Origin: Calliopsis andreniformis
Lineage: Eukaryota; Arthropoda; Insecta; Hymenoptera; Andrenidae
Direction of reading: 5' to 3'
Assembly (NCBI RefSeq): GCF_051401765.1
Contig: NW_027480597.1
Coordinates: 1 to 64,000 of the forward strand
Length of the DNA stretch: 64,000 nt
This document shows, piece after piece, positions 53,338-64,000 of this stretch. Position 1 is the first letter of the stretch, and the number at the start of each line of letters is the position of its first letter. Made by a program: the position numbers and the translations under genes. The notes below the pieces were generated by a model. The model did not search any database, had not been told where the DNA came from, and saw only the letters and a program-made list of their open reading frames with translations.

Positions 53338-56300
53338 GCTAAGGCTATGGCTATGTCTACGGCTGCTGTGGCTCTGCCTCTGGCTGCTGTGGCTATGTCT
53401 ATGGCTGCTATGGCTATGGCTATGGCTGCTGTGGCTGTGGTTATGGCTGCTATGGCTATGGCTATGGCTGCTATGGATATGGCTATGGCTGCTATGGCTG
53501 TGGCTATGGCTATGTCTGCTATGGGTATGGCTATGGCTATGGCTGCTATGGCTATATCTATGGCTGCTATGCCTATGGCTATGGCTATGGCTGCTATGAC
53601 TGTGGCTATGGCTGCTATGGCTATGGCTGCTATGACTATGGCTATGGCTGCTATGGCTATGGCTACGGCTACGGTTTTGGCGGCTATCGTTATGTCTATG
53701 GCTATGGCTGCAATGGCTATGGCTTTGGCTACTATGGCCATGGCTATGGCTTTGGCTACTATGGCCATGTCTGTGGCTGCTGTGGCTATGGCTATGGCTG
53801 CTATGGCTATGATTATGTCTATGGCTGCTAAGGCTATGGCTATGTCTACGGCTGCTGTGGCTCTGGCTCTGGCTGCTATGGCTCTGGTTGCTATGGCTAT
53901 GGCTATGGCCGCTATGGCTGTGGTTATGGCTGCTATGGCTATGGCAATGGCTGCTATGGCTATGGCTATGGCTGCGGCTGCTATGGCTATGGCTGCTATG
54001 GCTTTGGCTATGGCTGCTATGGCTATGGCTATGGCTATGGCTGCTATGACTATGGCTATGGCTAAGGCTGCTATGGCTATGGCTATGGCTATGTCTGCTA
54101 TGGCTATGGCTATGGCTAAGGCTGCTGTGGCTATGGCTATGGCCGCTTTGGCAATAGCTACAGCTGCTATGGCTATGGATATGCCTATGGCTGCTATGGC
54201 TATGGCTATGGCTGCTATGGCTGTGGTTATGTCTGCTATGGCTATGGCTATGGCTGCTATGGTTATGGCTATGGCTGCTATGGCTGTGGCTATGGCTATG
54301 GTTGCTTTGTCTATGGCTATGGCCATGACTGCTATGGCTATGGCTATGGCTGCTATGGGTATGGCTATGGCTATGGCTGCTATGGCTATGGCTATGGCTG
54401 CAATGGCTATGGCTATGGCTGCTATGGCTATGGCTATGGCTATGTCTGCTATGGCTATGGCTATGGCTGCTATGGCTATGGCTATGGCTATGGCTATGGC
54501 TGCTATGGTTATGTCTTTGGCTATGGCTGCTATGGCTATGGTTTTGGATACAATGGCCATGGCTGTGGCGGCTATGTCTATTTCTATGGCTGCTATGGCT
54601 ATGGTTATGTCTATGGCCCCTAAGGCTATGGCTATGTCTACGGCTGCTGTGGCTCTGGCTCTGGCTGCTATGGCTATGGCTATGGCTGCTATGGCTATGG
54701 CTATGGCTGCTGTGGCTGTGGTTATGTCTGCTATGGCTATGGCTATGGCTGCTATGGTTATGGCTATGGCTGCTATGGCTGTGGCTATGGCTATGGCTGC
54801 TTTGTCTATGGCTATGGCCATGACTGCTATGGCTATGGCTATGGCTGCTATGGGTTTGGCTATGGCTATGGCTGCTATGGCTATGGCTATGTCTGCTATG
54901 GCTATGGCTATGGCTATGGCTGCTATGGCTATGTCTATGGCTATAACAGCTATGGCTATGGCTATGGCTGCTATGGCTATGGCTATGGCTGCTATGGCTG
55001 TGGTTATGGCTGCTATGGCTATTGCTATGGCTGCTATGGCTATGGCTATGGCTGCTATGGCTGTGGCTATGTCTGGTATGGCTATGGCTATGGCTGCTAT
55101 GGCTATGGCTATGGCTGCTATGGCTATGGCTATGGCCATGGCTGTTATGGCTATGGCTATGGCTATGACTGCTATGGCTATGGCTATGGCCGCTATGGAT
55201 ATGGCTATGGCTATGGCTGCTATGGCTACGGCTTTGGCTACTATGGCCATTGGTATGGCTGCTATGGCTATGGCTATGGCTATGACTACTATGGCTATGG
55301 CTATGGCTGCTGTGGGTATGGCTATGGCTGCTATGGCTATGGCTATTGCTGCTATGGCTATGGCTATGGGTGCTATGGCTGTGGCTATGGCTGCTTTGGT
55401 TATGGCTATGGCTGCTATGGCTATGGCTATGTCTACGGCTGCTGTGGCTCTGGCTCTGGCTGCTATGGCTATGGCTATGGCTGCTATGGCTATGGCTATG
55501 GGTGCTATGGCTGTGGCTATGGCTGCTTTGGTTATGGCTATGGCTGCTATGGCTATGGCTATGGCTATGGCTGCTATGGCTATGGCTATGGCTATGACTG
55601 CTATGGCTATGGCTATGGCTGCTATGAATATGGCTATGCCTATGGCTGCTATGGCTACGGCTTTGGCTACTATGGCCATTGCAATGGCTGCTATGGCTAT
55701 GGCTATGGCTGCTATGGGCATGGTTATGGCTATGGCTGCTGAGGCTATGGCTATGCCTACGGCTGCTGTGGCTCTGGCTCCGGCTGCTATGAGTACGCCT
55801 ATGGCTGCTATGGCTATCGCTATGGCTGCTATGGCTGCTACGCGTATGGCTATGGCTGCTATGGCTATGGCTATGGCTGCTATGGCTATGGCTACGGCTG
55901 CTATGGCTATGGCTGTGTCTACTATGGCTGCTATGGCTATAGCTATGGCGGCTATGGCTGCTATGGCTATGGCTATGTCTACTATGTCTATGGATACGGC
56001 TGCTATGGCTATGGCTATGGCTATGTCTGCTATGGCTATGGCTATGGCTGCTATGGTTATGGCTATGTCGACTATGGGTGCTATGGCTATTGCTATGGCT
56101 ACTATGGCTATGGATACGGCTGCTATGGCTATGGCTATGGCTATGTCTGCTATGGCTATGGCTATGGCTGGTATGGCTATGGCTATGGCTATGGCTATGG
56201 CTATGGCTGCTATGGCTATGTCTTTGGCTATGGCTGCTATGGCTATGGTTTTGGATACTATGGCCATGGCTGTGGCGGCTATGGCTATGGCTATGGCTGC

Positions 56301-58206
56301 TATGGCTATGGTTATGTCTATGGCTCCTAAGGCTATGGCTATGTCTGCGGCTGCTGTGGCTCTGCCTCTGGCTGCTATGGCTATGGCTATGGCTGCTATG
56401 GCTGTGGCTATGGCTGCTATGGCTGTGGTTATGTCTGCTATGGCTATGGCTGCTATGGTTATGGCTATGGCTGCTATGGCTGTGTCTATGGCTGCGGCTG
56501 CTATGGCTATGGCTGCTGTGGCTATGGCTATGGCTAAGGCTGCTGTGGCTATGGCTATGGCCGCTTTGGCAGTGGCTACAGCTGCTATGACTATGGCTAT
56601 GGCATTGGCTGCTATGGCTATGGCTATGATTATGGCTGCTATGCCTGTGGCTATGTGTGTGTCTACTATGGATATAGCTATGGCTGCTATGGCTCTGCCT
56701 ACGGCTGCTATGGCTATCGCTATGGCTGCTATGGCTATGGTTATGGCTGCTATGGCTATGGCTATGGCTGCTACGGCTATGGCTATGGCTGCTATGGCTG
56801 TGACTATGGCTGCTATGGCTATGGCTATGGCTGCTATGGCTATGGTTCTGTGTATGTCTGCTAAGGCTATGGCTATGACTACGGCTGCTGTGGCTCTGGC
56901 TCTGGCTGCTATGGCTATGGCTATGGCTGCTATGGCTATGGCTATGGCTGCTATGGCTCTGGCTCTGGCTGCTATGGCTATGGCTATGGCTGCTATGGCT
57001 ATGGCTATGGCTGCTATGGCTATGGCTATGGCTGCTATGGCTGTGGTTATGGCTGCTATGGCTATGGCAATGGCTGCTATGGCTATGGCTATGGCTGCGG
57101 CTGCTATGGCTATGGCTGCTATGGCTTTGGCTATGGCTGCTATGGCTATGGCTATGGCTATGGCTGCTATGACTATGGCTATGGCTATGGATGCTATGGC
57201 TATGTCTACGGCTGCTGTGGCTCTGGCTCTGGCTGCTATGGATATGTCTATGGCTGCTATGGCTATGGCTGCTATAGCTATGGTTATGGCTATGGCTGCT
57301 AAGGCTATGGCTATGTCTACGGCTGCTGTGGCTGTGGCTCTGGCTGCTATAGCTATGGCTATGGCTGCTATGGCTATGGCTATGGCTGCTATGGCTATGG
57401 CTATGTCTACTATGGCTGCTATGGCTATGGCTATGGCTGCTATGGCTACGGCTGTGGCTGCTATGGCTATGGCTATGGCTATAGCTGCTATGGCTATGGC
57501 TATGACTATGGCTATTGCTGCTAAGGCTATGGCGATGGCTATGGCTGCTATGGCTATGGCTATGGCTGCTATGGCTGTGGTTATGTCTGCTATGGCTATG
57601 GCTATGGCTGCTATGGTTATGGCTATGGCTGCTATGGCTGTGGCTATGGCTATGGTTGCTTTGTCTATGGCTATGGCCATGACTGCTATGGCTATGGCTA
57701 TGGCTGCTATGGGTATGGCTATGGCTACGGCTGCTATGGGTGTGGCTATGGCTATGGCTGCTATGGCTATGGCTATGGCTGCAATGGCTATGGCTATGGC
57801 TGCTATGGCTATGGCTATGGCGGCTATGGCTGCTATGGCTATGGCTATGGCTACTATGGCTATGGATACGGCTGCTATGTCTATGGCTATGGCTATGTCT
57901 GGTATGGCTATGGCTATGGCTGCTATGGTTATGGCTATGGCGACTATTGCTGCTATGGCTATGGCTATGGCTACTATGTCTATGGATACGGCTGCTATGG
58001 CTATTGCTATGGCTATGTCTGCTATGGCTATGGCTATGGCTGCTATGGCTATGGCTATGGCTATGACTGCTATGGCTATGGCTATGGCCGCTATGGATAT
58101 GGCTATGGCTATGGCTGCTATGGCTACGGCTTTGGCTACTATGGCCATTGGTATGGCTGCTATGGCTATGGCTATGGCTGCTATGGCTATGGCTATGGCT
58201 ATGGCT
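53338..58206. repeat. 4.87-kb unit, copy 2 (4,869 bp)
   Basis: Matches copy 3 at 4,869 bp for every landmark checked (52871/57740/62609 and 53279/58148/63017 frames, GTCGAC at 56067 and 60936, ACGCGT at 55840 and 60709). No difference from copy 3 was noticed. It contains one fewer 447-bp segment than copy 1. Confidence 0.93.
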
Positions 58207-61200
58207 GCTAAGGCTATGGCTATGTCTACGGCTGCTGTGGCTCTGCCTCTGGCTGCTGTGGCTATGTCTATGGCTGCTATGGCTATGGCTATGGCTGCTG
58301 TGGCTGTGGTTATGGCTGCTATGGCTATGGCTATGGCTGCTATGGATATGGCTATGGCTGCTATGGCTGTGGCTATGGCTATGTCTGCTATGGGTATGGC
58401 TATGGCTATGGCTGCTATGGCTATATCTATGGCTGCTATGCCTATGGCTATGGCTATGGCTGCTATGACTGTGGCTATGGCTGCTATGGCTATGGCTGCT
58501 ATGACTATGGCTATGGCTGCTATGGCTATGGCTACGGCTACGGTTTTGGCGGCTATCGTTATGTCTATGGCTATGGCTGCAATGGCTATGGCTTTGGCTA
58601 CTATGGCCATGGCTATGGCTTTGGCTACTATGGCCATGTCTGTGGCTGCTGTGGCTATGGCTATGGCTGCTATGGCTATGATTATGTCTATGGCTGCTAA
58701 GGCTATGGCTATGTCTACGGCTGCTGTGGCTCTGGCTCTGGCTGCTATGGCTCTGGTTGCTATGGCTATGGCTATGGCCGCTATGGCTGTGGTTATGGCT
58801 GCTATGGCTATGGCAATGGCTGCTATGGCTATGGCTATGGCTGCGGCTGCTATGGCTATGGCTGCTATGGCTTTGGCTATGGCTGCTATGGCTATGGCTA
58901 TGGCTATGGCTGCTATGACTATGGCTATGGCTAAGGCTGCTATGGCTATGGCTATGGCTATGTCTGCTATGGCTATGGCTATGGCTAAGGCTGCTGTGGC
59001 TATGGCTATGGCCGCTTTGGCAATAGCTACAGCTGCTATGGCTATGGATATGCCTATGGCTGCTATGGCTATGGCTATGGCTGCTATGGCTGTGGTTATG
59101 TCTGCTATGGCTATGGCTATGGCTGCTATGGTTATGGCTATGGCTGCTATGGCTGTGGCTATGGCTATGGTTGCTTTGTCTATGGCTATGGCCATGACTG
59201 CTATGGCTATGGCTATGGCTGCTATGGGTATGGCTATGGCTATGGCTGCTATGGCTATGGCTATGGCTGCAATGGCTATGGCTATGGCTGCTATGGCTAT
59301 GGCTATGGCTATGTCTGCTATGGCTATGGCTATGGCTGCTATGGCTATGGCTATGGCTATGGCTATGGCTGCTATGGTTATGTCTTTGGCTATGGCTGCT
59401 ATGGCTATGGTTTTGGATACAATGGCCATGGCTGTGGCGGCTATGTCTATTTCTATGGCTGCTATGGCTATGGTTATGTCTATGGCCCCTAAGGCTATGG
59501 CTATGTCTACGGCTGCTGTGGCTCTGGCTCTGGCTGCTATGGCTATGGCTATGGCTGCTATGGCTATGGCTATGGCTGCTGTGGCTGTGGTTATGTCTGC
59601 TATGGCTATGGCTATGGCTGCTATGGTTATGGCTATGGCTGCTATGGCTGTGGCTATGGCTATGGCTGCTTTGTCTATGGCTATGGCCATGACTGCTATG
59701 GCTATGGCTATGGCTGCTATGGGTTTGGCTATGGCTATGGCTGCTATGGCTATGGCTATGTCTGCTATGGCTATGGCTATGGCTATGGCTGCTATGGCTA
59801 TGTCTATGGCTATAACAGCTATGGCTATGGCTATGGCTGCTATGGCTATGGCTATGGCTGCTATGGCTGTGGTTATGGCTGCTATGGCTATTGCTATGGC
59901 TGCTATGGCTATGGCTATGGCTGCTATGGCTGTGGCTATGTCTGGTATGGCTATGGCTATGGCTGCTATGGCTATGGCTATGGCTGCTATGGCTATGGCT
60001 ATGGCCATGGCTGTTATGGCTATGGCTATGGCTATGACTGCTATGGCTATGGCTATGGCCGCTATGGATATGGCTATGGCTATGGCTGCTATGGCTACGG
60101 CTTTGGCTACTATGGCCATTGGTATGGCTGCTATGGCTATGGCTATGGCTATGACTACTATGGCTATGGCTATGGCTGCTGTGGGTATGGCTATGGCTGC
60201 TATGGCTATGGCTATTGCTGCTATGGCTATGGCTATGGGTGCTATGGCTGTGGCTATGGCTGCTTTGGTTATGGCTATGGCTGCTATGGCTATGGCTATG
60301 TCTACGGCTGCTGTGGCTCTGGCTCTGGCTGCTATGGCTATGGCTATGGCTGCTATGGCTATGGCTATGGGTGCTATGGCTGTGGCTATGGCTGCTTTGG
60401 TTATGGCTATGGCTGCTATGGCTATGGCTATGGCTATGGCTGCTATGGCTATGGCTATGGCTATGACTGCTATGGCTATGGCTATGGCTGCTATGAATAT
60501 GGCTATGCCTATGGCTGCTATGGCTACGGCTTTGGCTACTATGGCCATTGCAATGGCTGCTATGGCTATGGCTATGGCTGCTATGGGCATGGTTATGGCT
60601 ATGGCTGCTGAGGCTATGGCTATGCCTACGGCTGCTGTGGCTCTGGCTCCGGCTGCTATGAGTACGCCTATGGCTGCTATGGCTATCGCTATGGCTGCTA
60701 TGGCTGCTACGCGTATGGCTATGGCTGCTATGGCTATGGCTATGGCTGCTATGGCTATGGCTACGGCTGCTATGGCTATGGCTGTGTCTACTATGGCTGC
60801 TATGGCTATAGCTATGGCGGCTATGGCTGCTATGGCTATGGCTATGTCTACTATGTCTATGGATACGGCTGCTATGGCTATGGCTATGGCTATGTCTGCT
60901 ATGGCTATGGCTATGGCTGCTATGGTTATGGCTATGTCGACTATGGGTGCTATGGCTATTGCTATGGCTACTATGGCTATGGATACGGCTGCTATGGCTA
61001 TGGCTATGGCTATGTCTGCTATGGCTATGGCTATGGCTGGTATGGCTATGGCTATGGCTATGGCTATGGCTATGGCTGCTATGGCTATGTCTTTGGCTAT
61101 GGCTGCTATGGCTATGGTTTTGGATACTATGGCCATGGCTGTGGCGGCTATGGCTATGGCTATGGCTGCTATGGCTATGGTTATGTCTATGGCTCCTAAG

Positions 61201-63075
61201 GCTATGGCTATGTCTGCGGCTGCTGTGGCTCTGCCTCTGGCTGCTATGGCTATGGCTATGGCTGCTATGGCTGTGGCTATGGCTGCTATGGCTGTGGTTA
61301 TGTCTGCTATGGCTATGGCTGCTATGGTTATGGCTATGGCTGCTATGGCTGTGTCTATGGCTGCGGCTGCTATGGCTATGGCTGCTGTGGCTATGGCTAT
61401 GGCTAAGGCTGCTGTGGCTATGGCTATGGCCGCTTTGGCAGTGGCTACAGCTGCTATGACTATGGCTATGGCATTGGCTGCTATGGCTATGGCTATGATT
61501 ATGGCTGCTATGCCTGTGGCTATGTGTGTGTCTACTATGGATATAGCTATGGCTGCTATGGCTCTGCCTACGGCTGCTATGGCTATCGCTATGGCTGCTA
61601 TGGCTATGGTTATGGCTGCTATGGCTATGGCTATGGCTGCTACGGCTATGGCTATGGCTGCTATGGCTGTGACTATGGCTGCTATGGCTATGGCTATGGC
61701 TGCTATGGCTATGGTTCTGTGTATGTCTGCTAAGGCTATGGCTATGACTACGGCTGCTGTGGCTCTGGCTCTGGCTGCTATGGCTATGGCTATGGCTGCT
61801 ATGGCTATGGCTATGGCTGCTATGGCTCTGGCTCTGGCTGCTATGGCTATGGCTATGGCTGCTATGGCTATGGCTATGGCTGCTATGGCTATGGCTATGG
61901 CTGCTATGGCTGTGGTTATGGCTGCTATGGCTATGGCAATGGCTGCTATGGCTATGGCTATGGCTGCGGCTGCTATGGCTATGGCTGCTATGGCTTTGGC
62001 TATGGCTGCTATGGCTATGGCTATGGCTATGGCTGCTATGACTATGGCTATGGCTATGGATGCTATGGCTATGTCTACGGCTGCTGTGGCTCTGGCTCTG
62101 GCTGCTATGGATATGTCTATGGCTGCTATGGCTATGGCTGCTATAGCTATGGTTATGGCTATGGCTGCTAAGGCTATGGCTATGTCTACGGCTGCTGTGG
62201 CTGTGGCTCTGGCTGCTATAGCTATGGCTATGGCTGCTATGGCTATGGCTATGGCTGCTATGGCTATGGCTATGTCTACTATGGCTGCTATGGCTATGGC
62301 TATGGCTGCTATGGCTACGGCTGTGGCTGCTATGGCTATGGCTATGGCTATAGCTGCTATGGCTATGGCTATGACTATGGCTATTGCTGCTAAGGCTATG
62401 GCGATGGCTATGGCTGCTATGGCTATGGCTATGGCTGCTATGGCTGTGGTTATGTCTGCTATGGCTATGGCTATGGCTGCTATGGTTATGGCTATGGCTG
62501 CTATGGCTGTGGCTATGGCTATGGTTGCTTTGTCTATGGCTATGGCCATGACTGCTATGGCTATGGCTATGGCTGCTATGGGTATGGCTATGGCTACGGC
62601 TGCTATGGGTGTGGCTATGGCTATGGCTGCTATGGCTATGGCTATGGCTGCAATGGCTATGGCTATGGCTGCTATGGCTATGGCTATGGCGGCTATGGCT
62701 GCTATGGCTATGGCTATGGCTACTATGGCTATGGATACGGCTGCTATGTCTATGGCTATGGCTATGTCTGGTATGGCTATGGCTATGGCTGCTATGGTTA
62801 TGGCTATGGCGACTATTGCTGCTATGGCTATGGCTATGGCTACTATGTCTATGGATACGGCTGCTATGGCTATTGCTATGGCTATGTCTGCTATGGCTAT
62901 GGCTATGGCTGCTATGGCTATGGCTATGGCTATGACTGCTATGGCTATGGCTATGGCCGCTATGGATATGGCTATGGCTATGGCTGCTATGGCTACGGCT
63001 TTGGCTACTATGGCCATTGGTATGGCTGCTATGGCTATGGCTATGGCTGCTATGGCTATGGCTATGGCTATGGCT
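58207..63075. repeat. 4.87-kb unit, copy 3 (4,869 bp)
   Basis: Third copy, apparently identical to copy 2 at all positions compared. Unit similarity runs on a little past the nominal end, to about 63103, where GGCTGCAGTGGC replaces GGCTGCTGTGGC and the sequence leaves the 4.87-kb pattern. Confidence 0.93.
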
Positions 63076-64000
63076 GCTAAGGCTATGGCTATGTCTACGG
63101 CTGCAGTGGCTCTGGCTACGGCTGCTATGGGTATGCCTATGGCTGCTATGGCTATCGCTACGGCTGCTATGGCTATGGCTATGGCTGCTATGGCTATGAC
63201 TATGGCTGCTATGGCCATGGTTATGTCTATGGCTGCCAAGGCTATGGCTATGTCTACGGCTGCTGTGGCTCTGGCTCTGGCTGCTATGGCTATGGCTATG
63301 TCTGCTATGGCTATGGCTATGGCTGCTATGGCTGTGGTTATGGCTGCTATGGCTATGGCTATGGCTATGGCTGCTATGGCTGTGGCTGTGGCTATGACGG
63401 CTATGGCTATGGCTATGGCTGCTATGGGTATGGCTATGGCTATGGCTGCTATGGCTATGGCTATGGCTGCTATGGCTATGGCTATGGCTATGGCTGCTAT
63501 GGCTATGGCTATAGCTATGACTGCTATGGCTATGGCTATGGCTGCTATGGGTATGGCTATGCCTATGGCTGCTATGGCTATGGCCATGACTGCTATGGCT
63601 GTGGCTATGACTGCTCTGGCTATGGCTATGTCTGCTATGGCTATGGCTATGGCTGCTATGGCTATGGCTGTGGCTGCTACGGCTATGGCTATGGCTATGG
63701 CTATGGCTGCTATGGCTATGGCTGTTATGGCTATGGCTATGGCTATCACTGCTATGGCTATGGCTATGGCTGCTATGGATATCGCCATGGCTGCTATGGC
63801 TATGGCTATGGCTGCTATGGCTATGGTTATGGCTATGAATGCTAAGGCTATGGCTATGTCTACGGCTGCTGTGGCTCTGGCTCCGGCTGCTATGGGTATG
63901 CCTATGGCTGCTATGTCTATCGCTATGGCTGCTATGGCTGCTATGGCTATGGCTATGGCTGCTACGGCTATGGCTATGGCTGCTATGGCTATGGCTATGG
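63076..64000. repeat. Right-edge satellite block
   Basis: Hexamer-derived repeat resembling the left edge: 63.5-63.62 kb (GGTATGGCTATGCC, then ATGACTGCTCTGGC) matches about 1.01-1.12 kb. ATGAATGCTAAGG at 63835, followed by the punctuation module, matches 840 or 1332. The window closes inside a pure hexamer tract, so the array continues. Confidence 0.8.

Larger units (their letters stand above)
46332..63788 (-). other. Ala-Ile open frame, 5,818 codons, antisense
   Basis: Same type of antisense frame over the right third. It stops at TAG (complement of 46332-46334) immediately past the lesion at 46337-46343. Its continuity shows that no net phase shift occurs between 46.34 and 63.79 kb. Coding is doubtful for the reasons given for the larger frame. 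Confidence 0.12.
1..64000. repeat. Giant ATGGCT-derived satellite array filling the window
   Basis: Every stretch read is built from the hexamer ATGGCT (same as GGCTAT in another phase), typically two or three in a row and then an extra GCT. Phase-resetting steps are mostly 15 or 21 bp. Variants are mainly single substitutions (ATG to GTG, ACG, TTG, CTG, AAG or ATA; GCT to TCT, ACT, CCT, GAT, GTT or GGT). The + strand is rich in G and T, poor in A and C, and CpG is scarce. Neither end reaches unique DNA, so the array is longer than 64 kb. No polyadenylation signal AATAAA, promoter, RNA gene or transposon end was noticed. The species is not identifiable; a eukaryotic genome is inferred from the size and layering. 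An assembly artefact within the array cannot be excluded from sequence alone. Confidence 0.97.
46348..64000 (+). other. Met-Ala open frame running off the window
   Basis: By analogy with 8495, the Met-Ala phase resumes at the ATG at 46348 after the second lesion. No phase break or stop was noticed up to the window end, about 5,880 codons. I did not translate every codon; continuity is inferred partly from the unbroken antisense frame over the same interval. Confidence 0.15.

Noticed and set aside
46332..63788. A large Ala/Ile membrane or ice-binding-like protein on the - strand
   Set aside because: Alternating Ala-Ile is what the complement of ATGGCT must read in this phase. No signal peptide or non-repeat terminus is present.
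1..64000. A CRISPR array
   Set aside because: Repeats are contiguous with no unique spacers, and no cas-like gene is present.
1..64000. Telomeric repeat
   Set aside because: GGCTAT is not a telomere repeat I know. The array is heavily substituted and organised in kilobase units, unlike terminal telomere DNA.

Overview
The whole 64,000-base window is one unbroken tandem-repeat (satellite) array. I see no unique flanking sequence, no ordinary gene, no tRNA or rRNA, no transposon and no CRISPR array. The base unit on the + strand is the hexamer ATGGCT, usually two or three in a row followed by an extra GCT. This gives 15-bp and 21-bp steps, with 9- and 27-bp variants, each decorated with point changes. 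A repeat block of this size and layering is typical of a eukaryotic nuclear genome assembled with long reads. Nothing in the sequence identifies the species.

The repeat is hierarchical. Left part (1-8507): a 2.5-kb block occurs twice, at 1463-4008 and 5741-8286 (offset 4,278), separated by a block that recurs at about 10.6-12.35 kb. Centre (8508-43735): a 12,099-bp segment is tandemly duplicated (8508-20606 and 20607-32705) with one base difference noticed. Within and beyond it runs a higher-order repeat of 6,339, 6,099 and 4,857 bp (26441-32779, 32780-38878, 38879-43735). 43736-48042 is a mosaic of pieces seen elsewhere in the window. Right part (48043-63075): three copies of a 4,869-bp unit, the first with a private extra 447 bp. 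The last 0.9 kb again resembles the first 1.5 kb, so the array runs past both ends of the window.

Very long open frames exist on both strands: Met-Ala on +, up to 12,643 codons, and Ala-Ile on -, up to 12,547 codons. They follow from the hexamer. Neither ATG/GCT nor GCC/ATA can become a stop by one substitution, and nearly all length changes are multiples of 3. They are broken only by single-base indels near 209, 8487 and 46340, and the last two are copies of one event. I do not call them genes.

The more suggestive reading is the third + frame, GGC-TAT-TGC (Gly-Tyr-Cys). It resembles high glycine-tyrosine keratin-associated proteins or eggshell/chorion structural proteins. It is closed every few hundred bases by TAA codons that lie in a recurrent punctuation motif. 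My preferred hypothesis, which is inference, is a satellite grown from, or converging on, a Gly/Tyr-rich structural-protein repeat. Coordinates of repeat copies were aligned by eye and are good to a few bases. Identities are impressions from incomplete comparison.
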